DNA of 43,665 nucleotides, taken from Branchiostoma floridae. Its lineage: Eukaryota > Chordata > Leptocardii > Amphioxiformes > Branchiostomatidae. Position numbers and translations under genes: made by a program. A model generated the notes under the pieces. That model saw only the letters and a list, made by a program, of their open reading frames with translations, ran no database searches and had not been told where the DNA came from. Of this stretch, positions 1 through 10,371 are shown in pieces. Each line of letters opens with the position of its first letter. Position 1 is the first letter of the stretch. The stretch covers positions 12,073,713-12,117,377 of the forward strand of contig NC_049988.1 of NCBI RefSeq assembly GCF_000003815.2. Direction: 5' to 3'.

Positions 1-18
1 TTCACTTCTCTAGCAATT

Positions 19-50
19 ACCGTAGGCTACCGTAGGATCTTGGAGATAAT
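19..50. repeat. Fragment of an interspersed repeat related to the element at 8912-9049
   Basis: The 15-mer GCTACCGTAGGATCT at 26-40, followed by TTGGAGA, recurs at about 9015-9038 in the right arm of a small palindromic element. Only this short piece is visible because the window begins here. A chance match of 15 bases followed by a similar context is unlikely but not excluded. Confidence 0.4.
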
Positions 51-2307
51 GACTTTCAGCATGTATACGTAGTTGCCGAAGTCATGGTGATTCATGGCAC
101 AGTAGCAGCATTTTCAGGGAATGTCGAATTATAGAATGACACCCCCATCTTGAAAGCAATATGGTTATAGTAAATATTTGTTGTTCACTGATCTGCATGG
201 AGCTAATTAGCTACTCTCAAAGCAGAGGTTAGGTCATCGCCTTCAAGTTGGTTACTGCCTGGTGTTAGGAGAAACAACGACCTAGACATACATTGAAACA
301 GGATTTAAAGATTTACTTTATTCCTGGTAAAGAGGGTACCAAATACCTTAGTCCATACGACAAACACCAAAAATACTTTGTGTTCAAAGGATTCTTGATA
401 GTGTTGCAGTAGCTACATGTAGGAAGAGACTTTGTAAGTCAGTTCCACATCATGAGGTCATTACAGACTCCACTTGATTTCTAGTACCCGGAATTACCCT
501 TTCAGCGTTTACTTAACAACGTCATGTATGCACCAATCACGATCACATTCACTCACTCTATGAAGGTCGCTATGGACCCGTCCACGACCGTGTCCCTTCA
601 ATAATTCTGAAATGGCTTATCACCACACACAATGTGGATTCTGAATGTCCTCGTGGCGTGGGAGTTACTGCGTCTCTTTTAAACTACTCCAACGGCAATG
701 ATGGCTGTTATTAATGTTCACCAGTGACCCATGACCAATGAGAGTCCATAACAGGCATTACTATACATTCATTTATTGGCTTGGCTGTTACCCTATGTGG
801 CAGAGACTGCGTTTCTCGTATTGGCCTGTTCAGCCGCAGTCGACGTTGTCTAACTGATATCAATTAGGATTTTACCATGGTCAATATTGACCGAAGGAGG
901 CCATATAGTAGTAGTAGTGCACATGGCTGCCCAACTAGATTCCAAAGGGCTAGCCCTACCGATAGAGACAAAAGACAATACAAATGGAATATAACATGGA
1001 CAGGAGAACAATCAATGACAAAGTGCTTTTCAACCAGAGTATATAATTGGTCTGTAATTGCGTCTGCTGTGCCTTAAACAGTATCCACAGTGACAGTTCA
1101 GGGTCAGTGTCTACGCATGTTCGAAGGTTTCATCTGTTTGGAGCTTTTACGCATCAGTCAACGTCGATGATTCCAAGGCGTTTCGACATGCATTTCTGCA
1201 TTTTCGTGGCCTCAAACTTAACGGCAAGTATCAAGGGAACTATCGGTAGAACCTACGTGTTTCCTCACTGTCAGTTTTATAATTGATATCTCCTGTTAGA
1301 CGTTGAGATTGGTACCGCTTGTTTTCTGAACTTACGTTATGTGATGAATAGGTCCAGTGTGTTTTAAGGTTAACATGATCATCACAATAAGACGTATGGT
1401 TGTGATTTAACCAAGTTTGTTTGACAACTTTTTTCCAGTTTTCTCGGATATCTATAATGATTGATGACGAAAGATATGCTAAACAATTTGTACATATGCA
1501 TCATTCACATGGATACACAAAACCATTTATCAAAATTCTGTGGGTGTAGCGTTATGTACTTCATTAATTGCAAGCAAAGCTTTATTATTCCCGTATAAAT
1601 GTTCAACAAATTCTAAACGACCATTCCGTTCGAAATTAACCTAGAAAACCGAGTCATTGGTGATCCGGCCTTCAGATGGATAACTAGCGGTATGCAGTGT
1701 TCCATATCTTCATTAATTGCAAGTAAAACCTTATTCAGCATCAGCACAAATTGTACAGTGCCGAATAGGCTTTTTACACATCCAATCCTTTCACTGTCGT
1801 AACTTCTAGCTCGAAAGGTCTGATAGATGTCTGTAGTAGCTTGTAGATGTTAATTTGGGTACGAAGAAATGGATCTTGGAGTGATTGAACTCTTTCCTAT
1901 GTCAACGTAAGTAGATGATCCATCTTAGCGTTCACGAATGGTCTCTTTCCTAACGACACCACATAAAACGCCTACATGATTATCAAGCATGTTATCTCTG
2001 CAATCTTCAATCATCCATTTGGTTAAAAGAAGTTTTGTTGGTATTATAGCGGTAGAATTAAGAGAGTATCTCAAAAGCACATGCTCATGGTAGATAATAG
2101 CACATTGAGCTCGTGAGCATAAATACTGTCGACTGTTATATATCGTTAACGCTGGACATAATTCTTTAATGAATGATAAAGCTGTCAAAGAATTGAACTT
2201 GACAACTTTATGTCTGCATACTTTAGATCCTGGGCATACGTTTGACATGTCTTCAGTCAAAATGCGTGTGTCCATCGGTAATCTTGTTATCTTCACCGAT
2301 TGCTAAT
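51..2307. other. Gene-free stretch, no convincing exon
   Basis: No reading frame here resembles a known protein and the open frames are short and AT-rich. The only repeat noticed is a 16-bp direct repeat (CTTCATTAATTGCAAG at 1559-1574 and 1708-1723) with similar flanks 149 bp apart, which suggests an old, decayed tandem duplication. Confidence 0.5.
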
Positions 2308-2384
2308 TCTCTCTCTCTCCTCTCCCCCCTCTCTCTCTCTCTCTGTCTCTCTCTCTCTCTCTCTGTCGCTCTCTGTCTCTCTCT
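2308..2384. repeat. (CT)n polypyrimidine microsatellite
   Basis: About 77 bases of nearly pure CT repeats, interrupted by C6 and by a few CTGT units. The + strand is pyrimidine-only over most of its length. It is complementary to the (GA)n tract at 2579-2621. Confidence 0.95.
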
Positions 2385-2510
2385 AGCTATCTCTGTATAT
2401 AAGAGGGTGATCAATAAGTTCTCGGTCTCACCAAGAAATAACAAGCACAACTCAGATTTTCAGGCACAACTTCATAGTATGAAGTCTTTTATCAATATAT
2501 CGTATATTTA

Positions 2511-2558
2511 TATGTATGTGTGTGTGTGTGTGTGCGCGCGCGCGCGCGCGTGCGTGCG
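2511..2558. repeat. (TG)n-(CG)n alternating purine-pyrimidine tract
   Basis: TATGTATG passes into (TG)9 and then about eight CG dinucleotides (2535-2550), followed by TGCGTGCG. Uninterrupted alternating purine-pyrimidine DNA with a long CG core is the classic Z-DNA-prone sequence. CpG runs of this length are also mutational hot spots when methylated. Confidence 0.95.
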
Positions 2559-2573
2559 GGAGTGAGTGTGTGT

Positions 2574-2578
<5 letters not shown>

Positions 2579-2621
<43 letters not shown>
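2579..2621. repeat. (AG)n microsatellite
   Basis: About 21 AG units without interruption, running into a decayed GATA/GACA/GAAA tetranucleotide zone (2622-2670). It is the reverse complement of the (CT)n tract about 200 bp upstream, so the two could pair as a stem with the Z-prone tract in the loop. Confidence 0.95.
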
Positions 2622-2623
<2 letters not shown>

Positions 2624-2670
2624 TAGATAGACAGAAAGACAGACAGAGGCAGTCAGACAGACAAAGACAA

Positions 2671-4638
2671 AGGGTTATATTTATGCCGACTAGGGTATGG
2701 TTGCAGTCTGGAAAAAATGCCAATAGGGATCGTGATGGAAGCCTCTGTCGAGAGATTGCGCTACATATATCTATATCTTTCTATATTTATTAACAATATA
2801 CATATTATGACGCATAGTGGTGCCTTCTTTGGGTGTCATGGATATATGGATGTCATTTATAGCCTCACTTACAATGGAAGGTTCTGCTGAGCGTTAGTCT
2901 AAGCTAACAACCAACTGTTTCATCAAAACATTCATGAAGTTTAATACTTTTTCCACAGAATAACTCAAAGAAAGTCAACTGTGCCTTTCAAGCACTCCCA
3001 CACACAGTTTTGCTAGTAAATGACACATGACTTAAGCTGCTCGAATGTACAAGTCGTAGCACCATACTGAAAGTGATTGATTGTTTACAATAAGACAATT
3101 ATCAGTTCTCGATTACCCCCCAGACAACTTTCATTACTTGTGTCTCATTGCTGTCTGACATACTTGGAATATTCATTGATAATGAGAAATCTAAGGTTAG
3201 ATACTGGTAAGCTTATGTTCTATATAATTTATAAAACTGTATACGCTAGGGAGAATTACTTAGAACTAGTTTTTAAGCTGCGCTCTGCGATAAGTAATGT
3301 CAGAATTAGCGCTCATCCTATGAAAAGGAAAGAGGCCGATACAAAAGATTACCAGTGTGCAAAAGAATTTGGATCTGTGCATCTACAGCAATGGAAGGCA
3401 CAATACATTTTATTCAAAGTGTTTATTAAATCAAACAGAATGAATCAGTTTCTTTTAGAGAAGTCACAATAACATTCCCTAACTTTCCCACATTCGCATA
3501 CAAACAGAAAACCACTTTCCTTGTAAAATCACAGAATCCACAAATTGTAGAAAATGCGGGGTTTTCCGTCTTCCTTTACTTCCAAAAAAGAAGTCAAACC
3601 CAACTTGTTTAGAAATAGCCAACACTAGTATTCGGGTAGTATCTTTTTTACAATAATATTTATCACTATCCATTGTCACATGTATGTACCTATGTTTCTA
3701 CCATGTACTTGCAATTAGCCTCCGGGTATGAACTTGCAAATAAACTTTCTCATTAACATAATTTACAGACAACTTTGTGCCTCCCACATGACTTTTGCGA
3801 AGTTGAAAGTTACGAAGTGTTCAGAATGGGTATAAGTCCTTTCACTTACAGCCCTCCTCGTTAAAATGTTCTCAAGGGGCTCTTGTATCTTGACTTTTAA
3901 GAACTTGAGTTTCACACGAAGTGTTTTGAAGAAGAACTGTAATCAATACATCATCAGTGTCTCTATGGGGGTAATGCAGAAAGCCCTTTTTTACTTCAGT
4001 GATTGAATTATACCAGTACTTTGAGCTGTCAATACCATTCGGCCAAGTATTTTTTCTTCATCACTTGAAAGATTAGAACTTCGATGGAGTTCTGAACGTT
4101 TTTGTGTGATGCGTGCGGCACTGATCGATTTCTCATGTCTTGACATGATTAAGAATCACCAGGCCGGTTCACAATATGGCCCGGAGAAACTCAATAAGTC
4201 GTTTTCTTCACCCCACAAGGATGGGGCTTGACGTAATGAGGTCACCTATTCAAGATTTGATTTGATTATCTTGCATGCTACATTGCGACAAAGCACCTAG
4301 GCTTTCTTACGCGGAATGAAGCGAGATAGCTGTAATTGGAAAACCACAGGAAGAAAGATGAGTGCTGTCGCTGAGTCTTAGCAATTACAATGATGTAAAT
4401 GTAGCACACAATTTATTTTAGTAAGTGTAGTGGAAAAAGCTATCATTATTACGTAGAAAACTCTCAAAATGTAAGGAGAAATAAGGGGGCTCAAATCACT
4501 AACAATATATTATTACCATCTTATTTTAGGGCATGGAATGGAATCACACTGGTTGTTCTTGGTGTCTAATCTAAGTCGAGCAACTTTCCTCAGTCACGAT
4601 TAACAAACGTTAACACAGGACAATGTGTGTAGCCGGAT
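2671..4638. other. Gene-free stretch, no recognised feature
   Basis: A 131-codon open frame lies at 3077-3472 (+), but its translation shows no recognisable domain. It also lacks the GC-rich codon usage of the receptor exons in this window, so it is not called a gene. No repeat structure was noticed. Confidence 0.5.
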
Positions 4639-4989
4639 GTCCCTGTGGCTCAATTGGTAGCAGCCGCGCAGTTGATATCCTGGGTATAAGTAGTTGGTAA
4701 ATAAGAGATCCAGGTTCAATCCTGCATGGTCATCGCATGCGCAGTTGGGGCTGCGCCCGTCTTTCGGAAGGGACGTAAAATGGGGGTCTTGTGTTGGAGG
4801 ATCGGAGGTGCCCCGAGCACCTTAAAGGCGACAGGCTAGCAATCCCTCCCTGTGAAGATAGGGAGGTCTTCCTACTGGGGTGCGGGGATCGTAGAATTTG
4901 GCCAAAAAAAAAATCGGGGAATTGATCCAAGCTCTGAGGTTCATGTTTCAACGCGGCCGACCAACTTCTCTGGTACTGTGGTAGCAAAT
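4639..4989 (+). mobile_element. tRNA-derived SINE
   Basis: A pol III A-box-like TGGCTCAATTGG at about 4646 is followed by a B-box-like GGTTCAATCC at about 4713. The spacing is stretched by an insertion, so this is not a functional tRNA. The tRNA-like head continues into a ~250-bp unrelated body with a GTCTTTCGGAAGGGACGT segment and an A9 run. The 3' end and target-site duplication were not identified, so the right boundary is approximate. Transcription, if any, would be on the + strand. Confidence 0.7.
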
Positions 4990-5206
4990 TAAAGCTCCCC
5001 TGGCAAATTCTCCACTTAAAAAATAGTGTAGTCAGTCTGGTAGAGAGTAGTTAAGATATATCCTGCTACTGAAATAACAAGGGAAATTGTCGCCCTATGT
5101 GCTACTGGCACTAAAAGGGTCCAAACGAATGCATATAACCTCAAGTAGCCCCTCTTCCACACACACAAAAAAAAAAACAACGACAGCTTATCTGTTCCTG
5201 CTTGCG

Positions 5207-5824
5207 CACTATATCACTCAGGACATATCACTACTTATGACTTCTTCATGATGTATCACGACGCCAAGATGACCTGAATTGATAATCGGAGTGTTTCATG
5301 TGTATAGTTGCTTGACATTCCTTATTTGGGTCGTCTTTAATGCTGAAAGTTATTTAAATGTAATTTTGATAAGTGTTTGCTTCCACAAAATCTTGGCTTT
5401 ACTTCTAATATATGACACGGGTACTTTAGAGTGAATGAATGTGTTTATTGTCATTTCATTATCTTTGTGCAACCTTTCTAGTATATGCGTTTTTAAAGCA
5501 TCATTCAAAATAGATACAAAGAAGATAAAAATGTAATCTTCTACTAAGCCTAGATAACATAACCACATTCTATTAGACTATTTATTGCATATTTTGAGAT
5601 ATCGATATGTAATGAAGTTATAATTGGAATGCATCTTAACCTTACAAGCAGACACTTATCAAAATCACATCACAATTTCATCATTGTTTTTTTAGACGAC
5701 CCAAAAAGAGAATTTCAAGTAGCCGTAAAAATGAAACACACCGATTATCAATCCGGGTCATCTTGTCGTCGTGATATATAATAAAAAAGTCATAAGTACT
5801 GATATGTACTGAGTAATATAGTCT
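5207..5824. mobile_element. 618-bp foldback (long terminal inverted repeat) element
   Basis: Arms of about 178 bp (5207-5383 and 5647-5824) are inverted copies at roughly 85-90% identity by eye. For example, GATAATCGGAGTGTTTCAT at about 5282 pairs with ATGAAACACACCGATTATC at about 5733. A ~260-bp AT-rich centre carries no reading frame of note. The structure fits a non-autonomous DNA element (MITE). No clear target duplication was seen and no family name is assigned. Confidence 0.8.
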
Positions 5825-5981
5825 ATAACTAAAGGACGATCATGCTGCTATCTCGATCGACCTAAATTGGGTTGGGGTAAACATTAACCTCATAATTGCT
5901 ATACATGTATCACACAAAATGTAGAGTGACTGCAAAGACAACAAAGCACACAGTGTAATACAGTTTTATCTCTGAAATGCA

Positions 5982-6028
5982 TTGAACGCTTTGTCAAATC
6001 GTATGGCAGTCGCATTGATGTCACCACA
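5982..6028. repeat. 47-bp direct repeat, copy 1
   Basis: It matches 6548-6594 with 3 differences in 47 positions by hand count (both begin TTGAACGCTTTG). The two copies lie on either side of the MITE at 6065-6294 but do not touch it. They are more likely pieces of a dispersed repeat than a target duplication. Confidence 0.85.
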
Positions 6029-6064
6029 TGACGAAGCATGCATTTGTAAACGTAAACTGCTTAA

Positions 6065-6294
6065 AAGGTGGTTTCTCACTACACTTGGGGCACCGGTGCA
6101 GTGTGCCAATGCGTCACTGTTGTGTAATTTTTGCCGATTTTGTATACATGTAATTTAGATAATGCATAATACGTAAAAGTATGACTTAGAAGACAAAAAA
6201 AGTAAGAAAATTCATTCTTTTATGAAATCCATTGAGTACTCTTTCGAACCCCGCAGTGCCACACCAGTGCCCCAAGGGCAGTAAGATCCACCTT
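6065..6294. mobile_element. TTAA-flanked MITE (family with GGGGCACCGGTGC inverted ends)
   Basis: The terminal inverted repeats begin AAGGTGG and continue through a shared CTTGGGGCACCGGTGCAGTG-like block on the left, with the complement on the right. A TTAA tetranucleotide flanks both ends (6061-6064 and 6295-6298), the target duplication typical of piggyBac-type elements. The interior (~140 bp) is AT-rich and non-coding. A full second copy lies at 17560-17796, and a solo right end at 29039-29069. The superfamily call is an inference from the TTAA duplication. Confidence 0.85.
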
Positions 6295-6454
6295 TTAAAG
6301 ATTCACGCAACGCTCACGTTATAGGTAAGTGGTCTATGTGCTGTTATCGTTCATGACACCATTGGGGATAAGCCCGGATCATAACGTACGAGTTTGAAAT
6401 CCAGAGGCAGATTCACTAGAGCCGAGACCTCAGCAAACCTGAACATCTCATGGA

Positions 6455-6672
6455 TACCGTAAACTCGCTAATATATTCGCTGGGATTTAATTTCGCGGTA
6501 GGTAAAAAATGTAGTGTTTACGGTGGTTTTGAGTTTAAAAAATACGGTTGAACGCTTTGCCAAATCGTAGGGCAGTCGCATTGATGTCGCCACAGAATTT
6601 CTTTGCGATGAAGTGGTTAGTATTAAAACAGCGAGCATAAGCCCACCGCGAATATTTTCCATTTTACTGTAC
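6455..6672. mobile_element. Short inverted-repeat element (TTTAATTTCGCGGT family)
   Basis: ATATTCGCTGGGATTTAATT followed by TCGCGGT on the left is mirrored loosely by CCACCGCGAATATTTTCC on the right. Similar strings recur at 23326-23350 (CCGCGAAATTCAATCCCTGG) and near 35838. It contains copy 2 of the 47-bp direct repeat (6548-6594). It ends about 130 bp upstream of the candidate promoter at 6801. Boundaries are uncertain. Confidence 0.5.
6548..6594. repeat. 47-bp direct repeat, copy 2
   Basis: Near-identical partner of 5982-6028, with the same orientation 566 bp downstream. Confidence 0.85.
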
Positions 6673-6800
6673 CCGCCATTCGACGTCATTCCTTATTAGG
6701 AGCTGGGTGATCAAACGTTCCATTGATGAATGGAAACACACTGTGGCTGTATGAGACAACATATACATTTTACCTAATAGTAGGTACATATTCATTAGAA

Positions 6801-6824
6801 GGCGGGGCAAAGACTGCTATATAA
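6801..6824 (+). promoter_or_regulatory. Candidate core promoter: GC box and TATA box
   Basis: A GGCGGGGC Sp1-type GC box (6801-6808) sits 10 bp upstream of a consensus TATATAA (6818-6824). Transcription would start about 30 bp downstream, near 6848. What follows is a short leader, an ATG with A at -3, and a consensus splice donor (6950). The sites are seen directly. That they act as a promoter, and for the receptor at 21306-24084, is inference. Confidence 0.4.
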
Positions 6825-6847
6825 GATCAACTTAATGACCAACGTAC

Positions 6848-6949
6848 CAAAGGCTTTGTAAGATTTTTTTCGAATGCGTCTTGTTGGGTGTCTGTACGGT
6901 TGAAGAAATCCTCACAAGAACGCAGAGACATCACAGACAAGAATGTCAG
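6848..6949 (+). CDS. Candidate 5' exon of the neuropeptide receptor (leader plus first codons)
   Basis: The start is set about 30 bp below the TATA box. The exon would end ATG TCA G at 6943-6949, abutting GTGAGT, a perfect consensus donor. This leaves one base of an unfinished codon. The receptor's first recognisable coding exon (21306) begins with two bases of an unfinished codon, so joining gives Gly and the N-terminus M-S-G-H-K-N-R-Y-L-L-V-T-L. That has the basic stretch and hydrophobic core of a signal peptide. The intron would be ~14.4 kb, long for this gene. A nine-codon upstream ORF (6874-6903) precedes the start. Only transcript data can confirm the junction; an unrelated transcript is the alternative. 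Confidence 0.4.
6874..6903 (+). other. Upstream ORF in the candidate leader
   Basis: ATG at 6874 opens nine codons (M-R-L-V-G-C-L-Y-G) and stops at TGA, 39 bp before the proposed main ATG at 6943. If the exon is real, this could dampen translation. The sequence shows nothing further about it. Confidence 0.3.
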
Positions 6950-7410
6950 GTGAGTGTGATGGGATATGTATGACTGGGTTTGTATATACTCGTCACGTCA
7001 GAGGGAAGAGCGTTAGATTTGATCCTTTTATGCATTATCTGTGAGCGTCAGACCTGTTACGGTTCTAGTGGTGAGATTTTAACAGCTTGCAGCTGCAAAA
7101 ATTACCCATAGCGAAGCGTCCAGGTTACTAAATACGGAGAGGACACTCGAAACTAGAGGAAAGAGCACTGCACAATGTGAAGTTTACAGGATGATAAGGT
7201 AAGGTTTAAATGTACGTATCGTTTTCAGATATACATGTGTGAAGAGGTTCAGACAATTTTGTCGTCCGATGATCTTAGTGAACGTGGGAACACAGTGAGT
7301 GCGAACTAGTACAGGTGTGGTCGGTTTAGCAAAAATCAGAGTACACGGTCTTAACATTTGAAGATTATATCAAAACATCATGTGTTTGGTGATAATGTGA
7401 AACGATATGC

Positions 7411-7498
7411 CAGAAAGCAGTTATCAACTGGATATGATTTTAGAAAGAAATAGCCAGATGTTTTCAACTAGCATTCACTAATTTTCGTCAGTGACACT
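7411..7498. repeat. Half copy of an interspersed repeat (AGTAACTGGATATGATTTT family)
   Basis: AGCAGTTATCAACTGGATAT, then GATTTTAGAAA, GCCAGATGTTTTC and CGTCAGTGACAC, occur in the same order as in the full copy at 10118-10371 and at 37202-37325. Only one arm of the palindromic element is present, and it has diverged. Confidence 0.65.
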
Positions 7499-7896
7499 AA
7501 GACATTTTGGCATATCTTATTATCTGGATGTCTAGCCTTCATCGACATGGAACGATATATTCATTGGTGAAACGATATTTAGCTTTGCTGTCCAGGCATT
7601 GAATGGTATACTGTGTTCTACTTCATTGACAGACAAAATTATATCATAAAGACTATAGCAAGTTCTATATCAATAGACTGTATACTCGGGGCAAGTGTCA
7701 GTATATCCTTCAATGTCAGATGGACATTTATATGTAGTATTACACAGAGACTGGGCCTGTTTGCCAGGAGTTTAAATGTGAAAGTGTTACATACGTGACG
7801 TTGGCACATACTTGCCGCAGACATATCCAATTTCATGCTCACGCCATGACGTAAAACCGTATGGCAAAGAGCGGCGTGTAACCATAGAAATATTTA

Positions 7897-8490
7897 AAAA
7901 AAAGTTCCTCAAACACCGTACAAAATTGTAGAATCGTTGATATTCTTGCATCCAAATGAAAAAATAACCAAAGGCACCAAACATAAGACCCATTTTCTGT
8001 TTTACCGTGCTTGCCTGTGGAATTAGACCACTCACTACAAAGTACTTCGGATCATCCATATGGTTGTTTTTTAAAAGCAGCTGGTGCTTTCTTACAAAAT
8101 GTATTGAATCGTTCATATTCCTACACCCAGATTAGAAAAAAAAACGACCTAAAATTAGGCCAGTCTATTACCGTGATTGTGTGTGGAATTAGACAGATGA
8201 CTCAAAAGTACTGGAGATCTTCCATATGGTTGCTTTTCAAAAGCAGCTGGTTCTTTCTAAAAATATATATTGAATCGTTGATATTCATCCAAATGAAGAA
8301 TATCCAAAAACACCCAAAATTTAATAATAGACCTGTACCACGATTGCCGTTTTCTCTTATACCGTGGAATAAGATCGCTGACTACAAAGTACTTGAGATT
8401 ATCCATATGAGTGCTTCCAGAGTGCTTTTCAAAAACAGCTGGAGTTTTGTACCGTATCATTCCTTCCTAGTGCTGTTTGAAGTGCAGATA
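7897..8490. repeat. Tandem array, ~166-182-bp unit, about 3.5 copies
   Basis: The landmarks AAGTACT...ATCCATATG, TTTTCAAAAGCAGCTGG and TTGAATCGTTGATATTC recur in order. The AGTACT landmark lies at 8041, 8207 and 8389. Units are diverged (perhaps 75-80% by eye). The array creates a spurious 163-codon open frame (8011-8502) with repeated peptide segments; nothing in it resembles a known protein. A TTTGGTGGAGGTA string just beyond (8505) resembles the end of the element at 14932-15412. Confidence 0.75.
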
Positions 8491-8911
8491 ATTTCAAAGT
8501 AGTAACGTTTGGTGGAGGTAACCAGGGGGAGAGACAGCCTGCAGAAACACCTAGGCCCCACCTGGCCACAGACTGCAAGATACAGAAGAGTCTGGAACAG
8601 TTCAAGGGAGGGGTTCCTCAAAGAGAGCGATAATACCCTGCCATGAGAGAGTAACGTTTGTTAACACTCCGACTAGATTAGTCTGGAAATCCCAGGCTTT
8701 AAAAATTGCAAGCCACTTGCTAGCTAGCCTGGTCTCGACGAATGTAGCCAGTGTTTTTATCTATTTCAATAAACAAATGCGTGAAGCGACATTCGATAGA
8801 ATTCTTGTCACTTGCGTTGTGGTTCGTGCTGTGTTTTCTATTCAAGTCAGCTAGGTTTTCAATCAACAAGCCCTAATGACATGTAAATAGATTGACCGTG
8901 AACAGAGACCA

Positions 8912-9049
8912 CTAGGTAATCTCCAAGCAGCCTAAGACAACATAGGATAGTATCAAAAGCTGCCAGAGAAGTGAAGTTGGCCTAGAAGTGTGTATGCTAT
9001 TTGATACTATATTATGCTACCGTAGGATCTACTTGGAGACTTATACTAG
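8912..9049. mobile_element. Small palindromic element (~138 bp)
   Basis: The left arm (CTAGGTAATCTCCAAGCAG, then CATAGGATAGTATCAAA) is mirrored by the right arm (TTTGATACTATATTATGCTA, then GGATCTACTTGGAGAC and ACTAG). The right-arm string GCTACCGTAGGATCT also occurs at the start of the window. It is a non-coding MITE-like hairpin of unknown family. Confidence 0.7.
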
Positions 9050-9243
9050 GTACGCGTTTAAGCATTAGCGTCAGTAATTAATACATATCTATGATGATAC
9101 ATATATTGACATTGTTAAACGTTTACCTTGGCCTTTATCTCTATACGTGACTCTCTAATCGTCTCGACATAGTCAGGATAGGCTCAACTCTACTAGACGA
9201 TTGCGCTATACGATCTCACGGCGACCAACATGGATTTGTGTAA

Positions 9244-9437
9244 GGTTTAGGTCACATTTCAAAACCGGGGCCCGGCCGGGATGCTTGAAGACGTGAAAAA
9301 TTACAATGTATACTAGATATATGCGCAAATCATGCCCATGAATCTTATTTTGACATTTTGTGTATTTTGATGCATATAATTCTTTTCGCCCCGGAAAGCT
9401 TCCCGGCCGGACCCGGTTTGGAAATGTGACCTAAGCC
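9244..9437. mobile_element. Harbinger-like MITE, copy 1 (TAA target duplication)
   Basis: The inverted ends are GGTTTAGGTCACATTTC and GAAATGTGACCTAAGCC. Both are followed inward by a GC-rich block (GGGGCCCGGCCGGG and CCCGGCCGGACCCGG). TAA occurs at 9241-9243 and 9438-9440. The ~130-bp AT-rich interior matches the copies at 34708-34905 and 42925-43118. A 3-bp TWA duplication with short inverted ends is the PIF/Harbinger signature; the superfamily call is inferred from that alone. Confidence 0.85.
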
Positions 9438-9440
9438 TAA

Positions 9441-10117
9441 CCCTTGACTTTTTGAATGGAATATATATATGGAACGTAAAGTAGGACAGGAAAGCAACAA
9501 AACTTCTGTCTACCTGTCTGGTGCAGAAACCTGCACACGTACTTGCAAAACAGATTAGATCATAGATGGGACCTAAACAAAATTATTTCACAGGGCACAG
9601 AATATATCTTGGACTCAACATGCTACTCTTAAAACAATTTATGGAAGTCTCCCACGACTATAGATATCAGAGGTTCACTCAACGAAGGATAAAATGTGCA
9701 GGACATTATTGTCGAGCCAAACAGGATCTAGCAAATAGTTTCGTCCGTTCTCTTGTGGAAACCGAGTGGCCGGGTACATTGCAGAAGTTTGATTTTTACA
9801 GAAACTTGAACCAGAGACTCTGGTATTGATTCTGATAACTTAGAGAAAGCAATGTTAGATAGGGCTCTATGGAGTGAACTATGTACTAGCCTGGTCCCGA
9901 CCTTAGGTCGATGATGTATGTGTGTATGTAAGTGCTTAGGCCATGGACTGGCCCCTTGCTTCTTTCTGTGAGGTTCATCCATATTACACTGTCAAAACAC
10001 ATAAAGGGTAAAGGAAATTTTGTCCATAAAATTCGCTCAGCGTACAGAAAAGGTAAGGATGCATCGGGGTAACCGCCCAAGTAGAATGGGGGTGTAACTG
10101 ACGTATGTAAACATCGA
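9441..10117. other. Gene-free stretch
   Basis: Short open frames on both strands show no recognisable domain. No repeat was identified apart from a short ACTAGCCTGGTCYCGAC string (9887) that resembles one at 8724. Confidence 0.4.
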
Positions 10118-10371
10118 TGAAGGTTAGACATAAGATGTGCCAAAAAGTAGCTACTCAAGCAGCTGGGTATGATTTTGGAAACTGCAGCTGTCTTGAAAAC
10201 ATTTCAGACAGCCATCACGTCAAGTATCCTTCGTCAGTGACACTTCTCCAACAGACGTCTCATGTGTCACTGACGAAAGACATCGGATGGCGTCTGAAAC
10301 GTCTGACCATTTTCAAAATCATATTCAGTTGCTTGAGTAACCGTTTTTTTTGTTCGTCATATGTAAAGGTT
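10118..10371. mobile_element. Full palindromic copy of the AGTAACTGGATATGATTTT element
   Basis: The left arm (AGCTACTCAAGCAGCTGG, ATGATTTTGGAAA, CATTTCAGACAGCCATC, TCGTCAGTGACAC) is mirrored by the right arm (GTGTCACTGACGAAAG, ATCGGATGGCGTCTGAAACG, TTTTCAAAATCATATTCAG, TTGCTTGAGTAAC). Only ~15 bp separate the arms. Half copies or split copies are at 7411, 18439, 37202 and 38150, making this one of the commonest repeats in the window. It is non-coding. Confidence 0.8.

Noticed and set aside
3077-3472. 131-codon frame as a possible gene
   Set aside because: No recognisable domain, AT-rich composition like the surrounding DNA, no splice or promoter support.
4639-4730. Functional tRNA gene
   Set aside because: A and B boxes are present but the spacing is disturbed and the acceptor stem does not close; the SINE body follows.
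7190-7205. ATG-ATA-AG|GTAAGG as an alternative first exon
   Set aside because: It leaves two bases of a codon, out of phase with the receptor exon at 21306.
7897-8490. CRISPR-like array
   Set aside because: Repeats are long, diverged and directly abutting, with no uniform repeats and spacers; the genome is eukaryotic.
8011-8502. 163-codon open frame
   Set aside because: It lies in a tandem repeat array and its peptide repeats reflect the DNA units; no domain and no splice or promoter context.
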